This document shows, in pieces, positions 1 to 10,446 of a stretch of 64,000 bases of DNA. A model generated the notes under the pieces. That model had not been told where the DNA came from. It worked only from the letters and a program-made list of their open reading frames with translations, and did no database searches. Every line of letters starts with the position of its first letter. Within the stretch, counting starts at the first letter, position 1. The stretch comes from Allomyces macrogynus ATCC 38327 (Eukaryota; Blastocladiomycota; Blastocladiomycetes; Blastocladiales; Blastocladiaceae): contig GG745339.1 of assembly GCA_000151295.1 (NCBI GenBank), positions 281,217-345,216 of the forward strand. The letters are read 5' to 3'. The position numbers were made by a program, and so were the translations under genes.

Positions 1-750
1 ATCCGACGGTGCCGCTTGTGCACGTCGCCCTACGCGCCCAAAAGAGAGCGTGAGTGTTCTCCACCCCTCACATATTCGTAAAGGCGGCGCTTCGTCCGTA
101 CATTGATCGTAACCATGCCAAGGTCGCCCGTGACCATGCCAATTAGTACGATGCTGGTGTCCGGCTTGATAAACGAGTAGCTGTGCGCTGACATGATCGC
201 GGGAAGTGTTTTCGGGTCGGCAACGACGAGCGACGGAGCGCCCTGTCAAATGCGCAATTCACATCCAGCATATCAGGGAACAGTCACACGCTGCTGAAAG
301 GAAACAACGTACAAAACACGTGCGCGCAACGTAGATTCGCGGTGCCTGATCTGACCGGTCCCAACCGTCCACATCCTTGCCATGGAGAAGCGGCAGCTGC
401 TGTTCCGACCGGTGCGCCGTGGCCATGTCCGGCTCAGGCTCAAGAATGTGCCCAAGCAGGTACCGGTGCAGTCCGAGCAGCCACCACTGCAGATGGGGCA
501 ATTTCTGTTCAGGCACGCCCTGAGCGCGCAGCTTGCGGACCGCACGTGCGGATTGAACCGATTTGTTGGCGAGCCAGAGCATGGCAATTGCAGTGAGCGA
601 CGCGGTGATCGCCTGTCCCTTGGGCAACTTGCCGAGTGCATCTTGGTACCGCGGCGCCTGCGTGGCGAGGATGGCGGCAGCGTGCGCGTGGAGGGCATGA
701 ATCGTGGTCACGGCCGGGTCGAGGGCGAGCGACAGCTGGTTGCCGCCCAT
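1..750 (-). CDS. Cytochrome P450, copy 1 (5' part; runs off the left edge)
   Basis: This is the N-terminal part of a P450 monooxygenase. The start ATG at 750 opens the peptide MGGNQLSL, followed by a hydrophobic stretch that fits a membrane anchor (TASLTAIAMLWLANKS). I place introns at 243-312 (GTACGT...CAG) and 30-101 (GTACGG...TAG); the exon from 29 downward reads GDVHKRHRR, the conserved P450 stretch following helix C. Every exon boundary matches copy 2, which lies about 2.5 kb downstream. The catalytic I-helix, ExxR and heme-binding parts lie outside the window. The duplicate includes part of the upstream region as well as the coding sequence. Substrate and CYP family cannot be told from this fragment. 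Confidence 0.8.
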
Positions 751-1303
751 GGTGGTTGGGTACTAGATCGAAATGCAGCGACAAAGTCGGGAGGTGGGGT
801 GGGAATCGGCGCGTGGACGGGGAGCTGTACAGGTTCGCGAGTTCTTGGCAACGGCTCAACGTGCTGGTCAACGGTCGCTGCCGATTGATTATTCATTGGT
901 GGACCATGTGGACAAGGGCTGGCAAGACAGTCGCGGCGATATTATCAAGCGGGCGTCGCAGAGCTGGCATCCTTGACGTGTCGGTGCTTTCGTAAATCGT
1001 GCGCTGCGGCAAGTGTGGGCAAGCCGATGGTTCGAGGTCGCCGCCTTCAGCCCAAGTCGAGGTCGCGCCAACTATTTGCGGTCCGCGGAAGATCTCGCCA
1101 TGATGCCGGCGCGCTCGTTTCTCGAACCGTCTTTCGAAGAAATTTGTGAAGTACGCGCACACACGGTTTAGCGGCTTCAAACCACGAAACGAACAGCAAC
1201 CGATACCGATCCAGAGCGAGGTAGCGCGCGATGTGTGACTGACATGACAAAATCAATTATCCACTCACACATCCACACACACTCAACACCTGACAAAACT
1301 CGA
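751..1303. other. Spacer: upstream region of P450 copy 1, downstream of copy 2
   Basis: I see no gene here. The first roughly 150 bases upstream of the ATG resemble the region upstream of copy 2 (both carry a GCTGGTCAACG stretch), so the promoter-proximal DNA was duplicated with the gene. Confidence 0.5.
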
Positions 1304-3277
1304 TTACCAGTGCGCGCGCCGCTCCACCCGCACCCACGCATTCGTCGGCCGCATCGTAATCGCGACATGCAACTCCTCGCCGCCCACGGGCAGGTCGGTC
1401 GCGAGCTTGTACCGACGCACCAGACCGGCAATAAAAAGGCGTAGTTCCATGACGGCAAACTGTCGCCCAATGCATCCGCGCGGACCCACCAGGAAAGGCA
1501 GGTAGTCGTACGGCCCAATTTGCCGCCGGCCATTGACGATGCGGTTGGCCGACAGGTCGACGCTGCCGCCCTGGACGAGGTCAATCGTGTCCCACCGCCG
1601 CGGGTTCCAGGTCATGGCTTCGGGACCCCAAATGGTCGGGTCCATGTGGATAGCGCGCTATAAAAACGGGTGGAGAGCAGAGCTTGGGTCAGGGCGAGAC
1701 TCGCGGAGTTACCGAAACACATGGAGAGACGACTACAATCGGAACTTCAATCTCCAACCCCTTCTGTAGCGCGAGCGGCCCCAACACCGTCGTCGGCACC
1801 GTGATATCGGCCGAAGCCTCGCGGAACGTCATGTTGGCCGGCGGGAACAGACGCAGCGTCTCGTTGATGACGTTGTTGAGCTGCGGCAACTTGCTGAGCG
1901 TCTCGTAGTCGCTGAGATCCGCCGCCCCTACTTCCTTGGCCAACTCATCCTGCACATCCGGGAACTGTGCGAGTAAAACGAGCGCCATGGCCAGTGCCGA
2001 CGACGTGGTCTCATGCCCGGCGCCCAAAAACGTCTGCGTCTCGCACACGAGCTCCTCATCGCTCAACGCGTTCCCCGTGTTTTGCCGAATCAATTCGTGG
2101 ATGAGCGACGTGCCGTTGGGCTCGGCACGCGCGCGCTGCAGCATGTCCTTGATCGCGGTTATCATGACGTGATGGCCGCGCCAAAACTGGCGTCGCGACG
2201 CGGTCGGGATCCGGCCAAGCGTGTTCGGGTACATGAGACACAGCAAGAACCACGGCGTAAACTCGATCACCTCCTGCATCTCGTTGTAGGCGCGCGTGAT
2301 GGGCGTGCCGTCGAGCGCGAGCGCATTGAATTCGTAGTTCATGCCCGTGCGACCGATCACGTTGAGCGTGAGTTGCCCACAGAGTTCATGGAACGGTAAC
2401 GGTGTCGAGAGTGGGACCGAGTCGAGAAACGCGCAAAATTCGTCGAGCGACGCGAGCATGGTCGGGAAGAGCGGCATGAGCGTCTTCATGTTGAAGAGCG
2501 GGTTCACGATGCGACGGTGACGCTTGTGCACGTCGCCCTATTCTCCAAGAGCGTGCGTGAGTACTCTCCACCGCATAGCCCACCCGAGCGCGGCCTTGTT
2601 TGGACGCACGTTGATGTTGACCATGCCGAGGTATCCCGTGACCATGCCGACCACCTCGATGCTAGTGTCGGGCTTGATGAACGTGTAGCTGTTTGTGGAC
2701 AGCATCACATGCAGCGTTTTCGGATCTGCGACGACGAGCGACGGGTATCCCTAGGTCGAGTCCATCGCAACCCATCAGTTCAATCGTGACTTCATGATCC
2801 GACATATAAAATGAGCTCAATGCATAGGCAGCAACGCACAAAAAAGTAACGCGCCAGATAGATGAGCGGCGGCTGGTCTGTCCTGTCCCACCCATCCACG
2901 TCCTTGCCGTGCAATAGCGGCACTTGCTGCTCCGACCGAATCGCGCCGGCCATGTCCGGCACCGGCTCGAGCATGTGGCCGATCAGGTACCGCTGCAGCC
3001 CGAGCAGCCACCGTTTCGGGTGGAGCAATTTCTGCTCGGGCACGCCCTGGACGCGGAGTTTGCGGACCGCACGCGCCTCTTGGATCGACTTCTTGGCAAT
3101 CCAGAGGACGGTCATGGCGGCCAACGACGCGACAATTGTTCGCGACTCGGGGACTGTGCAGAACGCATGCTGGTACCGCGGCGCGTACGTGACGAGCGCT
3201 GCAGCGGCATGCGCGTGGAGCGCGTGCGCCGTGGTCGCTGCTGGGTCGAGGACGAGCGAGAGCCGATTGCCGCCCAT
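1304..3277 (-). CDS. Cytochrome P450, copy 2 (complete)
   Basis: A full-length P450 in four exons: 2840-3277, 2610-2750, 1737-2537 and 1304-1657. Together they sum to 1734 nt, 577 codons plus stop. The protein has an N-terminal hydrophobic anchor, GDVHKRHRR after helix C, the I-helix oxygen-binding motif AGHETTS, the K-helix ETLR (ExxR), a PRRW segment and the heme-thiolate loop FLVGPRGCIGRQ, whose cysteine binds heme iron. Introns are 72-89 nt and start with GTGCGT, GTGCGT and GTAGTC. The enzyme would be ER-bound and need a P450 reductase; the substrate is unknown. The gene is intact and its start is supported by similarity to copy 1 (MGGN). Confidence 0.88.
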
Positions 3278-3786
3278 CCTGGGACTTGATCGAAATGCAA
3301 TCAAATTGACGGGAGATACAGCCGACGCGTGCAGAGACGGAAAGGTGATATGTTCGCGAGCTCTTGAAAGAGGCCCAACGCGCTGGTCAACGCGTCGCCG
3401 AGAAACTGTCAGTCGGACAAGGTGTACGAGCACGGCCGAGTCACGTGGTAACTCAGGCCAAATGTCGTGCTCGTGTCAGTACTTCAGTCAATCGTGCGCT
3501 GCAACAAGTGTCGGCAGGTGTTGGCGGTCCGACCGGGCACGGTTCGATCCCGCGGCGCAGGCATCTGCAGCTCAACAGCTCTGCGATGATGGAGAATCAT
3601 CATTCACAAATTCGGATCTGACCATGTTGATGACGCTCGTCTGTTAGCCCGTTGGTCGTCGGCCCATACGTTGATGCCAGCACAAAACGAGTGACAGAAA
3701 AAATACAATCCTACATAGCGCCGGCCTAATGCCCCGAACCAAGGACAAAAAAGAACCAAACCCCGCGCCCAAGCCCATCACGGCCT
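3278..3786. other. Spacer between P450 copy 2 and the DMT transporter
   Basis: It holds the promoter side of P450 copy 2 (minus strand) and the 3' side of the transporter. No coding signal was recognised. Confidence 0.4.
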
Positions 3787-5152
3787 TCACTCGTCCGACT
3801 CAGCGGTGGCAAGCAGCGCGCGACGCGCTTCAGCATCCTCAGCCGCGACCGCGACCCGCGCCTGCTCGCGGCGGTGCGCGACCAACTTCCCAATCCCGGT
3901 GAGCACCGGTCGTCCTCACAATCAGAATCGCGCCGAGAATACTCGTGACAAACGGCCGCTCGTCAAACAGCGTGATCCCGAAAATAAAGGCAAAGACCAC
4001 GTCCAAGTTTCGCATCAGCACGCCCGGTCCAGCACGCGCGAGCTGCAGACCCTTGTTGAGCAGCACTTGTCCACCAAACGCCGTGATCCCAATGGTCAGC
4101 AAGACGGTGGCCTCGAGCAGGGTCGCAGGCCACCGCGCGGGCCCGCGCTCGTCGGGCGCAAAGACCATGAGAACGCCCGAGAGCGCCGTTGAGGCCATGC
4201 CAAAGTAGACGACGTGGATCAGGTAGTGTGCGCCGCGGCCAACCTTACGCACGAGCACGTACGCGCACGACGACATGACCGCGCCAAGCAGCGCGGCGAA
4301 AATGGCTGTGGGACGTTGCCATGCCAGTGCAGGCTCGGGTGCGCCAGCCATGGCCATGATTGACGTCGGGTCGTCCAGACTGGTCGGTTCCGGGAACAGC
4401 GCTGCGGGACGGGCCACGAGCGTGACACCCGTCAAGCACGCGACAATGGACAAGATGTCCAAGCGCGTCAGAGGCTCACCGAGCACCAAGTGCGCCAGGA
4501 GCGCCGTGAACGCGGGACCCGTGAAAAAGATGACCGTGCTCTCGCCCAGATCCATGTGGATAACTAGAAAAGACGGCAAGAGCAGGGTCAGCTTCTGTTT
4601 CCCGAAACAGCTCTCTCAACAGCCAGCGCGATCCACAATTAAATGAAGCGTACTGGCGTAAAAATATGCGCCCAATCCAATAGCCCCAGCAGACCCGCGC
4701 ATCACCAGCAGTGTGCGCACTTCCTTTGGTCCCAGACTCGGCACCCCGACCCACCAGCACCCAATCACGCCGAGCATCCATTGAATCACGGAACGGGCAA
4801 AGACGACTTCGAACGTTGGGAACGTGAACCCAGCGTGCTTGACGAGCGCCGACATGACCGAGAAGAAGAGCGCCGACAGCGCCATACAGATCAGTCCCGC
4901 GAGCTCGGTCGTGACGTGTGCGGAAAGGGACGGTGCTGCCGATGGCCGACGAGCCGAGATGGCAGCCGCGTTGCCCGTGGTCGGAATTGCATGGTAGGGA
5001 TTGCGCTCGGCGGCCGGGTAGGAGAGAAGCGGAGCACTTTCGTGATCGCCGCCGCCCTTGGACGGGCTGGCGAAATTTACAGCGGCTATCGTGGACGAAC
5101 TGGTGGACGACCCGTCGCCGGAGCTGGGCGCGGAAGCGTGCGGGGCCGGCAT
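3787..5152 (-). CDS. EamA/DMT-family transporter (SLC35G-like), probable frameshift near its 3' end
   Basis: This is a multi-pass membrane transporter of the drug/metabolite superfamily with two EamA domains. Exon 1 (4654-5152) encodes a Ser-rich cytosolic tail, then helices including ELAGLICMALSALFFSVMSA. After a 90 nt intron (4564-4653, GTACGC...TAG) the chain continues with HMDLGESTVIFFTGPAFTA and LVLGEPLTRLD, which are typical EamA signatures. The second half carries TAFGGQVLLNKGLQLARAGPG. Around 3905-3930 the reading frame breaks: the original frame gives a nonsense tail, while the adjacent frame reads GIGKLVAHRREQARVAVAAE and ends at a clean TGA (3787). The exon lengths sum to one base more than a whole number of codons, which fits a single-base indel. 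The substrate is unknown. Confidence 0.72.
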
Positions 5153-5595
5153 GGCGATCGGTTTCCGGTGGAGAGGAACAGTCGCAGTCGTCTGCGAGTA
5201 CTCTTTGTGCTGTTGGCCGCCGAGGTTGAGCGTGGTCGACTCGGTCCGTGGATGACGGCGCAGCGAGGATGAAGAATCAGCAGCAGCAGGGATCACGGTG
5301 GCGGTTGTGACTTGCCAAGCTGGCCACCAGAGACTTGCCACGCTCCTCTGGCCAGTTTCACTGAAGTGCAACTCTCGATCTGGGCGCAGCAATGCCGTGG
5401 ATCCAGTCACGCCAATGCTGATTGTTGTGACTGGTGCCTGTTTCCAGCTCGCAGCTGCGCGTCGTTGCCGCGAGAGAGAGATGCCCGCGATTTGCGATCG
5501 ATCCGACCACCAACACCAACACCAACCACCAACCGAGCGCGACAACAGATAAACAAGAACGGAACCCCGACCGCGCGCAGCTCTCCTGTCCATCC

Positions 5596-6552
5596 ATGTC
5601 CAGCACCATGACTTCCACGATGCTGCCGCGCCTGCTGCTCCAGTCTGCCGTGCGCCCTGTTCTGCGTCCACTACCTGCTGCCGCCCGCTCAGCACGCGCC
5701 GTCCCATTGTACCGTGCGTTTTCCGCGACCGCGTTGCGCCGCGACGATGCCGCCGCCGCTGCCGCTGCCGCTGCCGCCGGCCCCGACGAAACCGACTTTG
5801 CATCTGCAACCGACGCGACTCCCATGAAGAAGTTGACGCGCGAGCAGCACCAATTGCTCAACGAGATTTTGCGCGTCGACCAGGCCGGTGAAATTGGCGC
5901 CAACTTCATTTACAAGGGCCAAATGGCCGTGCTCGGCCGCGACCCCAAGGTCGGCCCGTTGCTGCACCACATGTGGGAGCAGGAAGTCGTGCACCTCGAC
6001 AAGTTCAACGAGCTGATCCCGCAATGGCGCGCGCGCCCAAGTTTGCTCTACCCGCTCTGGGAGGCCGCTGGGTATGCGGTCGGCGTTGGGTCGGCGCTGC
6101 TCGGCAAGGAGGCGGCGATGGCGTGCACCGAGGCCGTGGAGACGGTAATTGGGAGTCATTATAACGAGTACGCGATCGATTGATTTGGCGGGTGGGGAGG
6201 GGTTGCGTAGGCGGGGCCTGATTGCTTTTCCTTTGGATTTGTAGCCAAATCCGTGCCTTGCTTCAGCTGCTCGACGAGCCCGGGTCGGAGAACCTCGAGC
6301 GACGCGACGAGATTGAGCGTCTCGTCGAGGTACGACGCATTTCCTGTCTCCCTTCCAAATTCGCAACCAATTGACCTGCTCGTCGCCCCGGCTCCATTGT
6401 CGTAGACGCTGCAAAAGTTCCGCGACGACGAACTCGAGCACCTGCACACAGCCGTGGAGCACGACGCAGGAAAGGCCCCGATGCACGGCGTGTTCACGGC
6501 CGTCGTCCAGGGCGGGTGCAAGCTTGCCATTGAGGTGGCCAAGAAACTGTGA
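5596..6552 (+). CDS. COQ7: 5-demethoxyubiquinone hydroxylase COQ7 (mitochondrial)
   Basis: This di-iron monooxygenase catalyses the penultimate step of ubiquinone synthesis at the mitochondrial inner membrane. Three exons (5596-6167, 6245-6329, 6406-6552) sum to 804 nt, 267 aa. The N-terminus is an Arg/Ala-rich mitochondrial presequence of about 75 residues. The conserved core follows: ILRVDQAGEIGANFIYKGQ (first iron ligand Glu), HMWEQEVVHLDKFN (ExxH), YPLWEAAGYAVGVGSALLGK, ACTEAVETVIGSHYNDQIRA, and KFRDDELEHLHTAVEH (the last ExxH pair). Introns are 77 and 76 nt, with GTACGC and GTACGA donors. The join N-D-Q-I across intron 1 restores the family consensus. Nothing is missing. Confidence 0.95.
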
Positions 6553-6597
6553 AATGAGCGCGGCGTTCAAAAATAGGATGATCATGTTTGAATCTGT

Positions 6598-6920
6598 TCA
6601 TAGGTGTTCTTGGTCAGTGCCAAATAATCGTGCATCGGTTGACCATTTGATCAATCGAGCACGCGGAAGCGGGCATCTATCACGCCGAGCACAAGCGCTC
6701 AGGACGACGACTGTCCACCACTTGGTGCGGCCGGCTTGCGCATGGGCGGGCACCTCCGTATCGCTCGCCACACCCTTGGCGCGCTCGGTCTCGCAACACG
6801 CCATGAACCGGGCGCGGATTTCGCGGCACCGCGGCGCGTCTGTGTGCAGTTGCTGCGCTCAATGCAGCCATACAGCTGGCACGCGAGCTTGGCGCACGGG
6901 CTCTTGAGAACGGTCGGCAT
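6598..6920 (-). CDS. CMC4: CMC4-like twin CX9C mitochondrial protein, frame broken
   Basis: From an ATG at 6920 the peptide MPTVLKSPCAKLACQLYGC contains a first CX9C (C-AKLACQLYG-C). The second CX9C, CREIRARFMACC, follows about 12 residues later but in a neighbouring frame, with the break near 6820-6830. This order (CX9C, a spacer of about 10, then CX9-CC) is the pattern of CMC4, a small protein folded by the Mia40 pathway in the intermembrane space. No intron fits in so short a gap, so I infer a one-base sequence error or a real frameshift. The 3' end is uncertain: one frame stops at 6699, the other near 6598. Confidence 0.5.
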
Positions 6921-7744
6921 CGTTTGTGAAGGAGGTGGAAGAGGAAGAACGTCTCGCAGCATCGTCTCGCAAGGCGCGTGAGAGCACGTGCCGTTGAATC
7001 GACAACGGCCTCGGCGGCGATGGTTTCTCGTTGGGCGCTGCTGAGACCGAAACCGTCGGCATCGGCCCTGACGACGCTCCCACTCTCCGCAGCCGGTCTT
7101 GGACGACAGTTTCGAGGGCAGCGCGAAGGATTTCAGCAGCAGCAACGACCGCCTCGACGTTCCCGACTGACCGACGACCAGCAAACCGCAGCGATGTAAG
7201 TTGACCAGACATGAAATGAGCACAACCAACGGGAACCGAGGCACCAATGTCAGACAAAAATGAGGGGTGCAATTTGTGAGACGCTGCTCGGCAGGCACGG
7301 CGACCAGGCCATGGTCCTCCCCGCGACGTTGAGAATGAGGGGTGGGTGAGTCCGTGCCGATCGAGCACGGCGCAAGGCGTGAGAGCAACCGTCGTCACTG
7401 TGGCAAACGGTGGAACTGATGGATCTCAAAGCAATCTGACATTTGGGCCGACGATACCGTGTCATGTTCTTTCGTTGATTGTTGATTTTGTCTGATGCGG
7501 CTTTTCTTCGCTTTTCGGCTGATTTAGCAAAACGGGTCGATCCGTATTTGACCGCTCGAACCATTTTTTGTGATCTCGGCCTCGTGAGTCGCAACGCAGT
7601 TGAGAGCGCACCAGCGCACGCGACGCGACCTGTTCTGAGCACATTCGACATTGGCGAGAACCTGGATTTGAGCCAAAAACAGAGACCGACCGGTCGGGCT
7701 GCAACGACGTCAAGTGGGACCAAAAGCCATCGAACCAGCACATT
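6921..7744. other. Divergent promoter region, CMC4-like and RNA-binding gene
   Basis: About 820 bases between two divergently transcribed genes. I found no convincing coding sequence in either strand. It contains A/T-rich patches near 7480-7560 that may hold 5' leaders. Confidence 0.4.
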
Positions 7745-10075
7745 ATGTACTCGAGCCCGTACAACAACGGTAGCAGCAATGGCAACATGCCGCCGGGTGG
7801 GGGCTATCCCGGTGGGCAAAACAATGGCGGGCCCGGTGGCGGTGGCTACGATGGGGGCAACTACGGCGGCGGCGACCGCGACGGTCACCCACCGCGATCG
7901 GACGAATATGGCGGCGGTGACCGTGGGGGACGTGGGGGACGTGGTGGTCGCGGCGGCGGCCGCGGCGGTGGCCCGCAGTCGCGCCGTCTGCCCGCGGGCG
8001 TCAAGGAAGAGGAAATGGAGGCATGGATCAAGGAGCGGCACGACCGCGAGCGGCCGTCACGCACGCTATTTGTGCGCAACGTCTACTTTGAGTGCAAAGA
8101 CCAAGAGCTCGAAGAGCACTTTGCCCAGTTTGGCGAGATCCGCGATTTTTTCAGCATGATTCCGACGCGCGGCATCGCGTTTGTGACCTTCGTATGTGTG
8201 CTTGCGCGCTTCCTCGTTCATTCGCGTGCATTTGACGTTCAAGGGTGTTCACAATTTCCTCGGCTCGGCTCAACTCGATGTGATGGTAGTTTGACTTGCG
8301 CGACTCGACGCGTGCCAAGGAGGCGCTCAATGGTGAGATTCTCGGCGGCCGTCAGGTACGTTTGCTTTCCGCCAGACTCCTTGCCAGGATTTCGCAGGAC
8401 TTTGGCGCTGATTCTCGCCGTGCCTTTCCCGCAGATCGACGTGCATTACTCGCTGCCGCGCGAAACGGTGACGCCGTCGACGCGGTGCGACGAGTCCAAG
8501 AACCAGGGCACGCTCTTTGTCGTGTTAGAGAATCCGTCCGTGGCAGCGCGCATTACCGAAGAGCAGATTCGGGCGCGGTTTGGCGTCTATGGCGATATTA
8601 TTGCTGTGACCTCGTTGCGCGACTACCATGCGTCCGTGTTTCTTCCCTTCTCGAGCAAGCTCGGCGATGCGTATGGGTGGTGGAGAGCTGACCGTTCGGT
8701 CCCATTTGTCCATGTAGCCAACGGTTCATTGAGTACTGGGACAGCCGCGCGTGCGCGCGCGCGCAAAAGGAGACCAACGGCATCATGTTCGAAGGGTCGC
8801 GGCTCGTTGTCGAGTTTTCATGGGACAAGACTGCCAAGTCCGTTAACTCTTGCTCACTCCGTCCACGATGAGCCACCACTGACGAACCGATCCATCACTC
8901 TCCAGGGAAGCAATGTACCTCGGCCAGCAGAACCGTGACCGCGACCAGTACTTCCGCAGCGCGACCGAACGCCCGAGACGCAGCGGCCCGACGCGCGGCC
9001 GGTCGCGGTCGCGTTCCCCACCGCGGCACCACTCGGACAGCCCGCACGATGCGCGGTACGGCCGCGACCGCGGGGGATCGGGATCGGGACCGCGACTTCC
9101 GTGACCGGGATCGGGACCGCGGTGATCGTGGCGGTGATCGCGACTACATTGACCGGTACTCGAGCCGCGACCGCGACCGCGACCGCGACCGCGAGCGGGA
9201 CCGTGACCGGACCGCGATCGGACCGCGGGCGGTACGGGTCGCCCGCACCGCGTCGCGACGCGCCCGGGCGTGGTTACTCGCCGGTGCCCGCGACACAGGC
9301 GCCCTCGGCGGTGTCAGTGCCGAGCAGGCGCAGCGGATGCTGCTTGCGGCCGCGCAACAGGCGCAGCCCGCGGCGGCGATGTTGGGGTACGGGGTGCCGG
9401 GGGATGGCTGCGCCCGCGGCGCCGGCGAACCCGCTTGCGCTGTTGGCGGCGATTGTTCAGCAGCAGCAGACAGCGGCGGCGCGCACGCCGGGTGCACCTG
9501 CAGCTCCGGCGCCATATGGCGCGGCTCCCGCGGCTCCCTATGCGCCGTACGGTGGTGCGCCAGCGCCTGCACCGGCACCGGCGGCAACGGGTGCAAACCC
9601 GGCGCTCGCGCAGCTGGCGGCCATGTTCGCGCCGCTCGCTGCTCAGCAGCAGGTAGCTGCGCCGGCTCCGGTCCCGGCCCCGATTCCAGCCCCGGGGCCT
9701 GCACCGGTCGCGCCGCAGAATGCGCCGTTGCTCGGGTCGTACTACCATCCGCAGCCGCAGCCGCAGCCGCAGCAACAGCACCAGCAGCAGCCGGCCGCAA
9801 GTGCTCCACCGGCTCAGATGCAATCGGCACCGATGCCACCTGCCCCAATGCCGCCGACGCCCATACCACCCGCGCCCATGGTCTCGACGCCCGCTCCCGC
9901 TCAGTCGGCACCTGCACCGGCGGTTCCGTCGTCGTCGGCTCCTGCGGCCGGCGCGGCGCTGAGCTCGGCCGTGACGGCACAGTACGCCGAGTATTTGTCG
10001 CAGTTGATGAAGTGGCAGCAAGCCCAGCAGCAGCAACAGCAGGGTGGGTCGACGCCAGGGTCGGGTCCCCAGTAA
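7745..10075 (+). CDS. Two-RRM RNA-binding protein (Mei2-like), with RD-rich and Ala/Pro/Gln-rich tail; several frame breaks
   Basis: The N-terminus is Gly/Arg-rich with RGG repeats (about residues 10-80). RRM1 follows with RNP2-like LFVRNV and RNP1-like RGIAFVTF. RRM2 begins near IDVHYSLPRETVTP and includes KNQGTLFVVLEN, a combination seen in fungal Mei2-like RNA-binding proteins. Introns lie at 8192-8289, 8356-8434, 8632-8717 and 8838-8905. The C-terminal part is an Asp-Arg repeat, then an Ala/Pro/Gln-rich region ending EYLSQLMKWQQAQQQ. The frame changes within exons at least four times (near 8755 in a GC dinucleotide run, 9090, 9300 and 9400); each new frame continues recognisable protein. 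This looks like base-calling indels in low-complexity GC-rich DNA, though a degenerating gene is possible. A role in RNA processing is inferred. Confidence 0.75.
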
Positions 10076-10446
10076 CGGCGTGCACGTTTGGTTGGATTTG
10101 ATTGTTTTCGAGTTTCTTGGTTGGTTTTTTGGTGTTTCTTGTTCGTGTCCGTTCTTGTTCGTTATTGGTGTCATTTCCTCTAGTCAAGTCTCCAATAATA
10201 TGTTCATGTCAAGTCGTCGATGCTGCGGCGTCGAATTCTCTCGACTGATGGCCCGCAGCTCAAGAGCAGCGATGATAAAAAGCGGCACTATTCACAGCAA
10301 TCCACGTCCCGCTTTATTTCATTCCCAGAGTCGAAATACATCGCCAATCGCCAACAGCAATCCCCGGCCCCATCTAGTCTCTAGTTCCCGAAACAGCAGG
10401 CCGTCGGTTCTCTACCCGACTAGCCAGCCCCTTCTCCACTTCCCTT
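10076..10446. other. Spacer between convergent 3' ends
   Basis: This holds the 3' ends of the RNA-binding gene (plus) and the Ser-rich gene (minus). Nothing else was recognised. Confidence 0.4.

Noticed and set aside
2862..3647. A 261-codon plus-strand open frame
   Set aside because: Antisense to exon 1 of P450 copy 2, Ser/Cys-rich without domain.
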